Assembly (NCBI RefSeq): GCF_963676275.1 | Contig: NZ_OY781091.1 | Span: forward strand, 2,644,775 to 2,708,774 | DNA: 64,000 bases | Direction of reading: 5' to 3' | Origin: an uncultured Cohaesibacter sp. | GTDB lineage: Bacteria > Pseudomonadota > Alphaproteobacteria > Rhizobiales > Cohaesibacteraceae | Shown here: piece after piece, positions 30,694-39,563 of the stretch | Layout of the letters: each line of letters starts with the position of its first letter | Position numbering within the stretch: position 1 is the first letter of the stretch | Notes under the pieces: generated by a model | Databases searched by the model: none | The model's input: only the letters and a program-made list of their open reading frames with translations | Told to the model about the DNA's origin: nothing | Translations under genes and position numbers: made by a program

Positions 30694-31530
30694 TCAGTCG
30701 ACAAAGGCGCGCTCGACGACAAAACTCGCCGGTCGTGCATTGGACCCTTCCACCAGATTAAACTTCTCCAGCAGATCCTTGGTATCATTGAGCATCGCCA
30801 TCGAACCGCAGATCATCGCTCGGTCTTCTTCGGGATTGATCGGCGGCACGCCGAGATCCTCAAACAGTTTGCCTGAAACCATCAGATCCGTGATGCGCCC
30901 TGTCCGTGGGAAATCCTCGCGGGTGACCGAAGTATAATGAATGAGCCGCCCCTTGGCGAACTCCCCCACCAGCGGATCATTGTTGCAAAGCTCAACCAGT
31001 TCCTCACCATATTTCAACTCGTCCACCTCACGGCAGGTATGAGTCAGGATGACCTGTTCGAACTTGTCATAGGTCTCGGGATCGCGGATGAGCGAAGCAA
31101 AAGGCGCAATGCCCGTGCCCGTGGAGAACATGTAAAGCCGCTTGCCCGGAATGAGCGCATCATTGACCAGCGTGCCGGTCGGCTTCTTGCGCATCAGGAT
31201 GGTGTCCCCCACCTTGATCTTCTGCAAATGCTCGGTCAGCGGCCCGTCCGGCACCTTGATCGAATAGAACTCGACTTCCTCGTCCCATGAAGGGCTGGCA
31301 ACGGAATAGGCACGAAAGACCGGACGCTCGGCATTTGGCAGGCCAATCATGACAAACTCGCCAGACCGAAAACGGAAGCTGGCCGGACGCGTAATCCTGA
31401 ACTTGAACAGCCTGTCCGTATAATGCTTAACTTCGGTTACGGTTTCTGCGAACACATTTGCCGGAATCGGAAAAGCCGATTTGCTGGCGGCACTGGCGCT
31501 AGCGTGAGAAGCCCCATCTGGCTGCGTCAT
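30694..31530 (-). CDS. fpr: Ferredoxin-NADP reductase
   Basis: FAD enzyme moving electrons between NADPH and ferredoxin or flavodoxin, also used in oxidative-stress defence. The 278-residue product has the FAD motif FRAYSVASP, the NADP motif MFSTGTGIAPFASLIRDPE, TREDFPRTGRITD, CGSMAMLNDTKDLLEKF and the C-terminal aromatic end VVERAFVD typical of the FPR (subclass II) type. The N-terminus carries about 20 extra Ser/Ala residues. ATG follows AAGGAGTAAGCA. Confidence 0.93.
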   Translation of the reverse strand: MTQPDGASHASASAASKSAFPIPANVFAETVTEVKHYTDRLFKFRITRPASFRFRSGEFVMIGLPNAERPVFRAYSVASPSWDEEVEFYSIKVPDGPLTEHLQKIKVGDTILMRKKPTGTLVNDALIPGKRLYMFSTGTGIAPFASLIRDPETYDKFEQVILTHTCREVDELKYGEELVELCNNDPLVGEFAKGRLIHYTSVTREDFPRTGRITDLMVSGKLFEDLGVPPINPEEDRAMICGSMAMLNDTKDLLEKFNLVEGSNARPASFVVERAFVD

Positions 31531-32453
31531 TGCTTACTCCTTCAAAAATTTCAGGCCATGTCAGGCAATGTTCAAACACAGCTGAAACATGGATTTGCCC
31601 AAACAGTCACGGCTCGAACCAAACCTGTCATGGAAAGGATTCGCGGCAACCATGGGCAGTCTCGTCATATAGACCAGAAAATAGCTGACCAATCAAAGCT
31701 GTTTACAGCATTGCTACTATACTGACTACTATTCTTGCACTTCGTCAGCAAGGCATGTGCAAAAATTCAGCGCAGATGCATGCTTTTTCCGCTCGCCGGT
31801 CCAACCGGAACGAATATGGCAGGTTCCTCAAATGCGGCACGACCAGAAAATACAACCATAATTAACCCTAAGGAGTTGCCAGACCCACTGATTTCCAACG
31901 AATACTGGATAAAGTTGATTCAATTTTTAATTGTTGCAAAGGAGACACACCTACCCAAAAGGGTAGGCTGTTTTTACAATGAACAAACGCGCCAAAAAAT
32001 GTAGAACAAATTAAAATTATCACATTATTTCAATTGGATATAAGAATGTTACAAAACGCATAAAAGCTTTCATCAAACAATCGGGCCTGCAGGTGAAAGC
32101 GCGCTTAAGCCCCCCATTTTCATTCCATGCGAGCGCCGGTTTAGATTCCTTTGCCAAAATACGCACGCCGAAAACAACGCAAAATTTCACCATTCGCAGA
32201 ATGTAAATGAGAGATTTTATCAATCTTTACAATAAATTACGGCGCAGAAACCATTAAAGCAAGCCACAAACCAAAATTCATGCACCTTAACACAACCTAA
32301 AATTGCCTCATTGACTCCAGTACACCAATTATTTAAAAAGCAACAGATTGCAACAAAATTATAAATCTCTTTTTGGTTGTCTATTTTGCTTGGCATCCCT
32401 TGGCCTCCAATCAGGAGTTTGAAAGTGTCAGGCTGCGGTTCGGGAGAAATTCA
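31531..32453. other. Long AT-rich region upstream of the curli locus
   Basis: This 0.92 kb gap lies between fpr (minus) and csgF (plus). It is much richer in A+T than its neighbours. Open frames such as 31735-32004 have no ribosome site and pass through a terminator hairpin (31951-31975). It must hold the promoter and operators of the csgFG unit. I could not identify a specific operator; a small RNA ending at the hairpin is possible. Confidence 0.45.
31951..31975 (+). terminator. Orphan rho-independent terminator
   Basis: A perfect six-base stem CTACCC-AAAA-GGGTAG followed by GCTGTTTTT on the plus strand, with no gene directly upstream. Confidence 0.6.
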
Positions 32454-32897
32454 TTGAAGATAGCACTTACACTGGCCAGCCTGATGCTTGTGGCAGGCGC
32501 AGCACATGCATCCGAGCTTGTCTACACTCCGGTAAACCCCACTTTTGGTGGTAGCCCGTATAACTCGTCACATCTGCTCTCGATAGCCAGCGCACAGAAG
32601 TCGGCCACAGCCAGTGATGCATCGAGCAGCAGCTCATCGAGCAGCAGCTCCAGTTCGAGCAGCGATTCAACCGCCGATCTCTTCGTCAGTCAGTTGCAGA
32701 GCCGACTGCTATCCGCGCTTGCCAGTCAGGTGACGGAGGCGATTTTTGGCGACAATCCGCAGGACACCGGAACAATTACCTTTGGGGACACTGAAATCAC
32801 ATTTGATCAGACGTCAGGCTCCATCCAACTGACGATCACCAATTTCACCGACGGAACAGTGACCAATATTGAAGTTCCACAATTGGTAACCAACTAA
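32454..32897 (+). CDS. csgF: CsgF-like curli assembly protein
   Basis: Secreted partner of the CsgG channel that couples curlin export to surface nucleation. The 147-residue product begins with a signal peptide (KIALTLASLMLVAGAAHA), and the mature N-terminus ELVYTPVNPTFGGSPYNSSHLL follows the CsgF pattern NPxFGGxPxN, which in E. coli plugs into CsgG. A run of 14 serines (residues 57-70) precedes FVSQLQSRLLSALASQ and the beta-rich end GSIQLTITNFTDGT. I start at TTG 32454 because GGGAGA lies eight bases before and the signal peptide begins there; the frame is open farther upstream. CsgG follows 16 bases downstream. Confidence 0.85.
   Translation: MKIALTLASLMLVAGAAHASELVYTPVNPTFGGSPYNSSHLLSIASAQKSATASDASSSSSSSSSSSSSSDSTADLFVSQLQSRLLSALASQVTEAIFGDNPQDTGTITFGDTEITFDQTSGSIQLTITNFTDGTVTNIEVPQLVTN
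32622..32663 (+). repeat. Serine-codon repeat in csgF
   Basis: Fourteen consecutive serine codons made mainly of tcg and agc, including two near-identical 15-base blocks. It encodes a flexible linker and could vary in length by slippage. Confidence 0.8.
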
Positions 32898-32913
32898 TAT
32901 TTGGCTATATAAA

Positions 32914-33978
32914 ATGAACCATTCTTTGCTCGTCCGTTCCGCTTCACCCAGAGGCAAAAGACGCTTCTTGACCGCGCCTCTTCTGGTGGCGCTTGTCTCC
33001 CTCGCAGGATGCGCCACCAACAAGACCTTGATGACAGAAGCGCCGCGCGTGGCAGAAGTCAGCGAAGTCAATTTGCGCCTCCGAAACTTGCCAGCCCCCA
33101 AGCAACGCATCCCGATCGCGGTATACGATTTCAGGGATGAAACGGGTCAATATCGGGAAGCTCAGAATTATCAGCAGCTTTCACGGGTGGTCACTCAGGG
33201 CGGCGTTTCTATCCTTATCAAGGCATTGCAGGATGCCGGTAACCGTCGCTGGTTTACCGTCATGGAACGAAACAAGCTTGCAGACCTGCTCAAGGAACGT
33301 CAGATCATCACCGAAATGCGTCGGCTCTATCGGGGCGAAGAGCAAATCAATCCCAAAGTCCTCCCCCCTCTCAAACATGCAGCGATCATCATCGAGGGTG
33401 GAATTATCGGCTATAATCACAATGTTCAGACAGGCGGACTGGGCGCTTCCTATCTGGGCATCACGGGCGACAGTGATTATTCCAAGGATGAGATCACCGT
33501 CTCCCTGCGCGCGATTTCCACCAAGACTGGCGAAGTCCTGACCACGGTAACAGCAAGAAAGACCGTCGTTTCGGTGGGGTTGCAGGCCTCGGTCTTCCGC
33601 TATGTCAAACTGGATGAATTGCTGCAGGCCGAAGGTGGCTTCACCAATAACGAGCCGAGCCAGATCGCTCTGGAATCCGCTGTCGAAAAGGCTGTCGAGG
33701 CCCTGATTGTACAAGGTGTCGAACTGAATATCTGGCAATTTCAGGACAAGGGCCATGGCGCCGCCTATGTCGAAAATCTCAAGTCCGAAGAATATAAGGA
33801 CGTGAAGAACGCAACGTCTCCTCAAATGGCAACACCTGATACCAGGAATGCGAGCGCCATTTCAGACACGGTCCCGAGGATCGTCATAAGCAAAGCAACT
33901 CTGAAAAAGCCGGAAGTTAGGCAGACAACAAGAAGATTACCGCCGCCATATAGCAGCAGCGAAGAACCTCTCGGTTAA
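32914..33978 (+). CDS. csgG: CsgG curli secretion channel lipoprotein
   Basis: Outer-membrane lipoprotein that forms the nonameric pore for curlin export. The 354-residue product has a signal peptide with lipobox LAGC (Cys33), then the CsgG domain: RIPIAVYDFRDETGQY, WFTVMERNKLADLLKERQII, the transmembrane hairpin region AAIIIEGGIIGYNHN to GEVLTTVTARKTV, and VFRYVKLDELLQAEGGFTNNEP. It is longer than the E. coli protein (277 residues) because of an extra polar C-terminal tail of about 60 residues. Transcribed with csgF; a strong terminator follows. Confidence 0.94.
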   Translation: MNHSLLVRSASPRGKRRFLTAPLLVALVSLAGCATNKTLMTEAPRVAEVSEVNLRLRNLPAPKQRIPIAVYDFRDETGQYREAQNYQQLSRVVTQGGVSILIKALQDAGNRRWFTVMERNKLADLLKERQIITEMRRLYRGEEQINPKVLPPLKHAAIIIEGGIIGYNHNVQTGGLGASYLGITGDSDYSKDEITVSLRAISTKTGEVLTTVTARKTVVSVGLQASVFRYVKLDELLQAEGGFTNNEPSQIALESAVEKAVEALIVQGVELNIWQFQDKGHGAAYVENLKSEEYKDVKNATSPQMATPDTRNASAISDTVPRIVISKATLKKPEVRQTTRRLPPPYSSSEEPLG

Positions 33979-34011
33979 AACAAATCACCCAAAGTTGCAA
34001 AAGGTTGTAAC

Positions 34012-34047
34012 AGGCTGACGAATTACTATGTCGTCAGCCTATTTTTA
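34012..34047 (+). terminator. Terminator of csgFG
   Basis: Perfect ten-base arms AGGCTGACGA and TCGTCAGCCT with a nine-base loop, followed by ATTTTTAC. It isolates the curlin genes from the secretion genes. The 230 bases after it are very AT-rich and should hold the curlin promoter. Confidence 0.85.
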
Positions 34048-34261
34048 CTTGTGCGTATCGATTAACCATCCAAATTCACTATAAGAATACAAAGTGATTA
34101 CATATTTAATTAAATTCTTTCTTCCATATTGACTTGGAAAGTTAATAAGATGTAAATAGGTTGCATTGCCGCCAATATAATATTCATGGTTGCATATTTT
34201 ATGAATCATGAGCTCGGGAACAGATGCTTGGGTGGTGGCGCAGTTCAAAAAATGCGATTCA

Positions 34262-34342
34262 TATTGGAGACATCAAATGACTAAAATTCGTTTGGCACTT
34301 TTAGCCGCAGTCGCTTCCGGCGTTATCGGAGGCGGATTTGCC
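34262..34342 (+). repeat. Leader block shared by three curlin genes
   Basis: The ribosome site and signal-peptide coding start recur at 36003-36081 (two differences in about 70 bases) and, for the ribosome-site part plus first codons, at 37658-37690. The shared core is ggagacatcaaatgactaaa. The identity exceeds that of the mature parts. Confidence 0.8.
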
Positions 34343-35791
34343 TATGCGGCGGGCGGTAATGACGCTGCGGTTCGTCAGAATGGTAACGACAACACTGTAA
34401 CGATTGACCAGAGCGGCGGTACGGACAACCAGTTCAATAGCACAGGCTCCTCCGATACAAGCGCCGCGCTGCAGGATGGTGACAGCAACACTATTGTTGC
34501 TACCCAGAGCGGCGATGGCAACCAGATCGGTCTAACTGGCAACCAATTCGACACCATCCATCTCGTCACAGGCAACGTTGGCGGCACCGGTCTGAACCGC
34601 GCGGCCTGGAATGTGCCAGCAGCGGGCTATGATTCCGATGCGAATACCGGCGTGGCACAGATTGGCGATGACAACAGCCTCACCGTCACACAGACCAGCA
34701 ACAGCAACGTCGTTGGCGGCGTGGTTCAGCTGACGGTTGATGTTGGCACCGGGCAGAAGAATACACTGACGCTCACACAGGGTTCAGGTGACGGCAACCA
34801 GATCAATCAGGTTCTGCAGGCCGCAGCACAAGGCTCTCAGAACACCGCAACCATTACCCAGTCAGGGGCAGGCAACGTCCTCAATGCGGTCAACCAGATC
34901 GGCCTTAATGTCAATGGCTCAGGCGGCAATGAGAACAAAATCGACGCCACATTCATCGGTTCCAGCAACGGCACGACAGGTCTGTCAGGATATGCTGCGG
35001 TTTCCACGCGCGTAAAAGACAGCGAACTCAACCAGATGGGTGAGAATAACTATATCAAGCTCGATATTAGCGGCGACGACAACGCCTTTGGTGTTACTCA
35101 GAACAATTATGGTGGTGGCCAGAACACTTTGTCCGCTCTGGGGATCATCGGCGATGGCAACAAGCTTGGCGTTTTGCAGGATGCCAACAGAGTATCCAGC
35201 AATCATAACAGCCTGACGATTTCTGAGATCAATGGTGACGACAACAATATCGGTGTGTCTCAGATCGGAAACAACTATGGATATATCGATCTGAAATCCG
35301 CCAGCAACAGCAACCAGATCGGCCTTTCCCAGACTGGTACCAACAACGCTGTCGTCACCATCAATTCCGGCGACAGTAACAGCTTTGACCTGACTCAGGA
35401 AGACAACAACCAGTTGACGGTAAACACCACCGGTAGCTCCAACTATCTGAAAGCCTATCAGAGCGGTTCGGCAGCTGGGTCGGACAACGAGATGACCGTC
35501 ACAATTACCGGCTCTTTCAACAACCAAGCCTCCTTCCTGTCAGGTGCTGCATTTGACATTGGCCTGGCGGCCGGTGAGTTGATCCAGAATGGTGAGGGCA
35601 ACGATACGACCATCACCGTAGACAGCAGCTCCAACCTGTTCGCAGTGAGCCAGCTTGGCAGTGACAATGATGCAACTGTCTCCATTTCTGGCGGCGATGG
35701 CAACCAGGTTGCCCTGCTGCAGTCTGGCGACGGCAACAGCTCGGTTGTGACTCAGGTCGGGTCTTCAAACATTGTCGGCATCAGCCAGTAA
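34277..35791 (+). CDS. Large curlin-repeat protein 1
   Basis: Secreted amyloid subunit, 504 residues. After a signal peptide (TKIRLALLAAVASGVIGGGFAYA) nearly the whole chain is made of curlin-type repeats about 20-24 residues long, with Asn/Gln/Gly at regular steps (for example NTVTIDQSGGTDNQ, NTIVATQSGDGNQ, SSVVTQVGSSNIVGISQ). E. coli CsgA has five repeats; this has around twenty. A non-repeat insertion lies near residue 95-120 (NVGGTGLNRAAWNVPAAGYD) and a Gly/Leu module (FLSGAAFDIGLAAGELIQNG) about 85 residues before the end. I start at 34277, where GGAGA precedes the ATG and a signal peptide begins. Confidence 0.88.
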   Translation: MTKIRLALLAAVASGVIGGGFAYAAGGNDAAVRQNGNDNTVTIDQSGGTDNQFNSTGSSDTSAALQDGDSNTIVATQSGDGNQIGLTGNQFDTIHLVTGNVGGTGLNRAAWNVPAAGYDSDANTGVAQIGDDNSLTVTQTSNSNVVGGVVQLTVDVGTGQKNTLTLTQGSGDGNQINQVLQAAAQGSQNTATITQSGAGNVLNAVNQIGLNVNGSGGNENKIDATFIGSSNGTTGLSGYAAVSTRVKDSELNQMGENNYIKLDISGDDNAFGVTQNNYGGGQNTLSALGIIGDGNKLGVLQDANRVSSNHNSLTISEINGDDNNIGVSQIGNNYGYIDLKSASNSNQIGLSQTGTNNAVVTINSGDSNSFDLTQEDNNQLTVNTTGSSNYLKAYQSGSAAGSDNEMTVTITGSFNNQASFLSGAAFDIGLAAGELIQNGEGNDTTITVDSSSNLFAVSQLGSDNDATVSISGGDGNQVALLQSGDGNSSVVTQVGSSNIVGISQ

Positions 35792-35818
35792 GAGCTCATA
35801 ACCAATTTGCTCTCTGTT

Positions 35819-35838
35819 GGGGCGGAATATGCCGCCCC
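35819..35838 (+). other. GC-rich hairpin after curlin 1
   Basis: GGGGCGG and CCGCCCC arms, six-base loop, 27 bases after the stop codon, no T tract. A related hairpin follows curlin 2. Confidence 0.6.
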
Positions 35839-36013
35839 TCCTCCAGCACGCATTTTTCTGCATTGAAAAGGGTGCGGGGCTCAATTTGGAAACCACATTG
35901 GCTTCTCCAGACCCAGAGTGATTTTACCACGGCGATCAGTAGCGCCATCTCTCAGGCATGTCGGGGACGTCAGGTGGCAATAGATTCATAGAAAATTATT
36001 TGGGAGACATCAA

Positions 36014-37432
36014 ATGACTAAAATTCGTTTGGCACTTTTGGCCGCAGTCGCTTCCAGCGTTATCGGAGGCGGATATGCTCATGCGGCAGGTAGCAACAAT
36101 GCTGCCATCACGCAGAATGGCGACGACAATATTGCAAAAATCGATCAGAGCGGTGGAGCGGGCAACCAGTTCAACAGCACAGGTGCAGCCGACACCAGCT
36201 CTGCTCTTCAGGATGGTGACGACAACACCATCACCGCAACACAAAGCGGCAACAATAACGAAATTGGCCTTGCTGGCGCTGGCGTTGACCAGATCGGCGA
36301 TTCGAACGTCTTCACCGCAACCCAGAGCTCGGACAACAACGTGATCGGATCCGTGCAGCAGGATTCGAGTGATTATTGGTGGTTTGGGTGGTATAGAGGC
36401 AGTAACGAAGCAACCGTGACCCAGCAGGGTGGCACTGACAATATAATCAACCTGATCAGCCAGACCGCTACGGGCAACAAGAATATCGCAACCCTCACGC
36501 AGAATGGTTCGGACAACTATATCGATTCCGTCATTCAGGAAAATACCGGTAGCGACGACAACAGCATTGACGCCTATATCGAAGGTGACAACAACGGCGT
36601 CGCCGGCTTTACTTCCGGCAGCTTTGCTGCAGCATCGGGTGCCGATGACAGCAGCCTGAAGCAATATGGCTCCGACAATGAAATCGATCTAGACATCAAC
36701 GGCAATTTCAACCAGTTCGGTGTCTATCAGGATAGCAACATCCTGGGCCTCGCTATTGGCAAGAACACCCTGAGCGCACTTGACATCAATGGCAGCTACA
36801 ACGAGCTGGGTGTCAAACAGATTGGTACCAACACTCTGAATCTTTCCAGCATCAATGGTGACCGCAACGATATCGGCGTTTCTCAGATTGGTGCAGGCAA
36901 CAATGCAACGATCAACCTCGGCGCCACAAGCAATGACAACAAGGTCGGCCTGACACAAGATTTGGACAACGACGCCGACATCAACATTCATTCCGGCGAT
37001 GGCAACAGCATCGAAGCCGCACAATATGGTTTAAACGCACTGGATGTCGACATCACTGGCGCAGGCAACGAATTCGTCATCTCGCAGGATGGTCCGCTTG
37101 GCGTGGGAACGAACGATCTGACCCTGACCGTTTATGGCTCCTATAATGGTGCCACCGGTGCCTTCACCTCAGGCGGCGCTGCCGATATCGGCCTGACCGC
37201 AGGTTCACTGGTGCAGAATGGTACCCTGAACTCGGCTTCCTGGTCGATTGGCCTCAGCGATCCTGACAGCAACAACAACCTGATCGCCATGGCTCAGGTC
37301 GGCTCGTTCAACGACATCACTGCGACGATTGACGGGGACTCCAACGAAGTCGCGATTTCCCAGACCGGGAACTTCAACACCTCTGTCGTCACCCAGTCGG
37401 GTACGTCAAACGTGGTTGGCATCACCCAGTAA
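36014..37432 (+). CDS. Large curlin-repeat protein 2
   Basis: Paralogue of the previous gene, 472 residues, with a nearly identical leader (TKIRLALLAAVASSVIGGGYAHA). Curlin-type repeats fill the mature chain (NIAKIDQSGGAGNQ, NTITATQSGNNNE, TSVVTQSGTSNVVGITQ). An aromatic insert YWWFGWYRG lies near residue 120, at the place where curlin 1 has a different insert. The Gly/Leu module FTSGGAADIGLTAGSLVQNG is about 90 residues from the end. Clear duplicate of curlin 1, diverged in the middle. Confidence 0.88.
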   Translation: MTKIRLALLAAVASSVIGGGYAHAAGSNNAAITQNGDDNIAKIDQSGGAGNQFNSTGAADTSSALQDGDDNTITATQSGNNNEIGLAGAGVDQIGDSNVFTATQSSDNNVIGSVQQDSSDYWWFGWYRGSNEATVTQQGGTDNIINLISQTATGNKNIATLTQNGSDNYIDSVIQENTGSDDNSIDAYIEGDNNGVAGFTSGSFAAASGADDSSLKQYGSDNEIDLDINGNFNQFGVYQDSNILGLAIGKNTLSALDINGSYNELGVKQIGTNTLNLSSINGDRNDIGVSQIGAGNNATINLGATSNDNKVGLTQDLDNDADINIHSGDGNSIEAAQYGLNALDVDITGAGNEFVISQDGPLGVGTNDLTLTVYGSYNGATGAFTSGGAADIGLTAGSLVQNGTLNSASWSIGLSDPDSNNNLIAMAQVGSFNDITATIDGDSNEVAISQTGNFNTSVVTQSGTSNVVGITQ

Positions 37433-37453
37433 GAACCAAAAAAAGACGAGATT

Positions 37454-37479
37454 GGTGGGGCGGAATCGACCGCCTCACC
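37454..37479 (+). other. GC-rich hairpin after curlin 2
   Basis: Ten-base stem GGTGGGGCGG against CCGCCTCACC (one G-T pair) with a six-base loop, 22 bases after the stop. It shares GGGGCGGAAT with the curlin 1 hairpin. Confidence 0.6.
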
Positions 37480-37672
37480 GACAAAATGCGCAGGCTTGCG
37501 CCCTTTGGGCCGGGTTATCGATGAATAGACCGATATCAGTGGCCTTTTCAAATTGAAGCATCCTGAATTGAGCTTTTCAATTTCGGGAAAATTGCAAGAC
37601 CCCACCGTAAATGCGCAAGGACGCAATGGTGGCAGTCGGCTCACAATAAAGAATTTATATTGGAGACATCAA

Positions 37673-39472
37673 ATGACTAAAGTTCGCATGTCATTGCTCG
37701 CAACCGCCGCAACCGGCCTTATCACTGTAGCAAGTCTGGCCTATGCAGCAAGCAACGAAGCCTTTATCGAACAGACGGGAAGCAACAACAGCGCATCCAT
37801 TGATCAGACCAATTCCGGCGCTGAAACCCAGAGCAACCAGTTTGGCAGCAGCTCAAAGGTCGTGCGTCAGGAAGGCGAATTCAACAGCATTGATGCCACC
37901 CAGAGCGGCGATAGCAACACCATAGGCCTGCAAGGTGATGGCGTTGATCAGCTCGGCGCAAACAACGAAATCGAGATCTTGCAGTCGTCAGATGACAATA
38001 CCATCGGCTCCGTACAGCAGATCGAAAGCACCGCAGTCGGTGCAGACGGCGCTAACTATCTCAGAGTGAAGCAGCAGATCGGCGACAACAACACGGTAGG
38101 CACCGTCACGCAGGAAACCACTGCAGATGGCAATAACCGCGCCATCCTGCGTCAGGACGGCGCAAACAACCGCATCAAGTCCGTCAGCCAGTATAACAAT
38201 GGCAACGCAGAGAATAATATTGTCGTCAAGATTGTCGGCAGCAACAACGGCACAGCAGATGCCCTCACCGGTTATGCGCAGGAAAGTGGCGCGAGCGGCA
38301 GCACGATCACCCAGTCCGGAAGCGACAACACCATAAAGCTGAATGTGGTAGGTGACAGAAACCAGTTTGGTTCGAACCAGTCAAATACGCTTGGCGGATC
38401 CAACAAGATAAATTCAACCGAGACAATTGACGCGATCAGAATTACGGGGGACGACAACCAGATCGGCATTACGCAACGGGCACAACAGGTTGGCGACATC
38501 AACAGTCTGACACTGAAGACGATCACAGGGAATTCCAACAATGTCGGAGTATCCCAACAAGGTTGGGGCCAAATCACCGGTACGATTGAAATGGGCGACA
38601 GCTCAAATAATAACGCAGTTTACTTGCAACAAAAACACGGCGCCGATGCGAACATCACCATTGTCGAGGGCGACTCCAACCGCATTCGCGTAAAACAGGA
38701 TTACGCAAGCACAATCAACAATGATGCGTCGATAACGATCACTTCATCCGATATGGTCACCCTGAACAACGAGGCCTACATTAATCAGCAAGGCAACGGC
38801 CACTTCGCAGAAACAACCATTGTAGGCGACAGGAACTACAGTCTGGTTTACCAAGAAAATGGATATGGCAACAGCGGTACCGACACTATTACCGGCGACA
38901 GAAATACCGCAATCATCTATCAAAGAAATGCAAGTCACGACAATATTTCTGAGTTTGTCATAAATGGCGATTCCAACGATGTCAGAAGCTGGCAGACCGT
39001 AAGCGGCAACGGGGATATATGGGTCAACATTGCTGGTGACTACAACGAAATCAAAGCGACCCAGCAAACATCCAGTGCAGATGAAATCGACTTTGACATT
39101 GTCGGCAGCAGCAATGACTTCGATGCCACGCAGAGCGTCAGCTCCAGTGGCCTAATGGACATTGACATCTTTGGCGACTTCAACGGCAAGGGCGCATGGA
39201 CGTCTGGGGGAGCGGCGGCATCGGTGAGCCTCACTGCGGGTTATCTCAGCCAGACCGGCGCAGGCAACGAGCTTTATGTCACCATCGGTTCTGCTGGCGA
39301 TCCAAGCTCAAGCAACCTGGTAGCGGCCCTGCAGAATGGTGATGGCAACCTGATCGACGTGGACATTTCCGAAGGTGATTCCAACGAAGTGGCAATCCAG
39401 CAGAATGGCAATGGCAATGTGTCCGTTGTCACCCAGATTGGCTCTTCCAACATTGTCGGCATCACCCAATAG
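37673..39472 (+). CDS. Large curlin-repeat protein 3
   Basis: The longest repeat protein of the set, 599 residues. Signal peptide TKVRMSLLATAATGLITVASLAYA, then curlin-type repeats to the end (NSASIDQTNSGAETQ, NSIDATQSGDSNT, VSVVTQIGSSNIVGITQ). The middle (about residues 300-460) contains more irregular, Tyr-rich repeats (for example RNYSLVYQENGYGNSG, NTAIIYQRNASHDN). The Gly/Leu module WTSGGAAASVSLTAGYLSQTG is present near the end. I start at 37673 because the shared ribosome-site block precedes it; the open frame extends upstream without a site. Confidence 0.88.
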   Translation: MTKVRMSLLATAATGLITVASLAYAASNEAFIEQTGSNNSASIDQTNSGAETQSNQFGSSSKVVRQEGEFNSIDATQSGDSNTIGLQGDGVDQLGANNEIEILQSSDDNTIGSVQQIESTAVGADGANYLRVKQQIGDNNTVGTVTQETTADGNNRAILRQDGANNRIKSVSQYNNGNAENNIVVKIVGSNNGTADALTGYAQESGASGSTITQSGSDNTIKLNVVGDRNQFGSNQSNTLGGSNKINSTETIDAIRITGDDNQIGITQRAQQVGDINSLTLKTITGNSNNVGVSQQGWGQITGTIEMGDSSNNNAVYLQQKHGADANITIVEGDSNRIRVKQDYASTINNDASITITSSDMVTLNNEAYINQQGNGHFAETTIVGDRNYSLVYQENGYGNSGTDTITGDRNTAIIYQRNASHDNISEFVINGDSNDVRSWQTVSGNGDIWVNIAGDYNEIKATQQTSSADEIDFDIVGSSNDFDATQSVSSSGLMDIDIFGDFNGKGAWTSGGAAASVSLTAGYLSQTGAGNELYVTIGSAGDPSSSNLVAALQNGDGNLIDVDISEGDSNEVAIQQNGNGNVSVVTQIGSSNIVGITQ

Positions 39473-39498
39473 GACGCAGACCGGAAAAGACAAAAACG

Positions 39499-39521
39499 GA
39501 ATGGGCGGCCCTCGCCCATTC
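39499..39521 (+). other. Hairpin after curlin 3
   Basis: Perfect nine-base arms GAATGGGCG and CGCCCATTC with a five-base loop, 27 bases after the stop codon, no T tract. Confidence 0.65.
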
Positions 39522-39563
39522 AATATGTGTTGAGAACAACTTCAGCTCCATAAGGGCGGCACC

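Noticed and set aside
31735..32004. Open frame of 89 codons upstream of csgF
   Set aside because: No ribosome site, no recognisable product, AT-rich composition, and it runs through a terminator hairpin.
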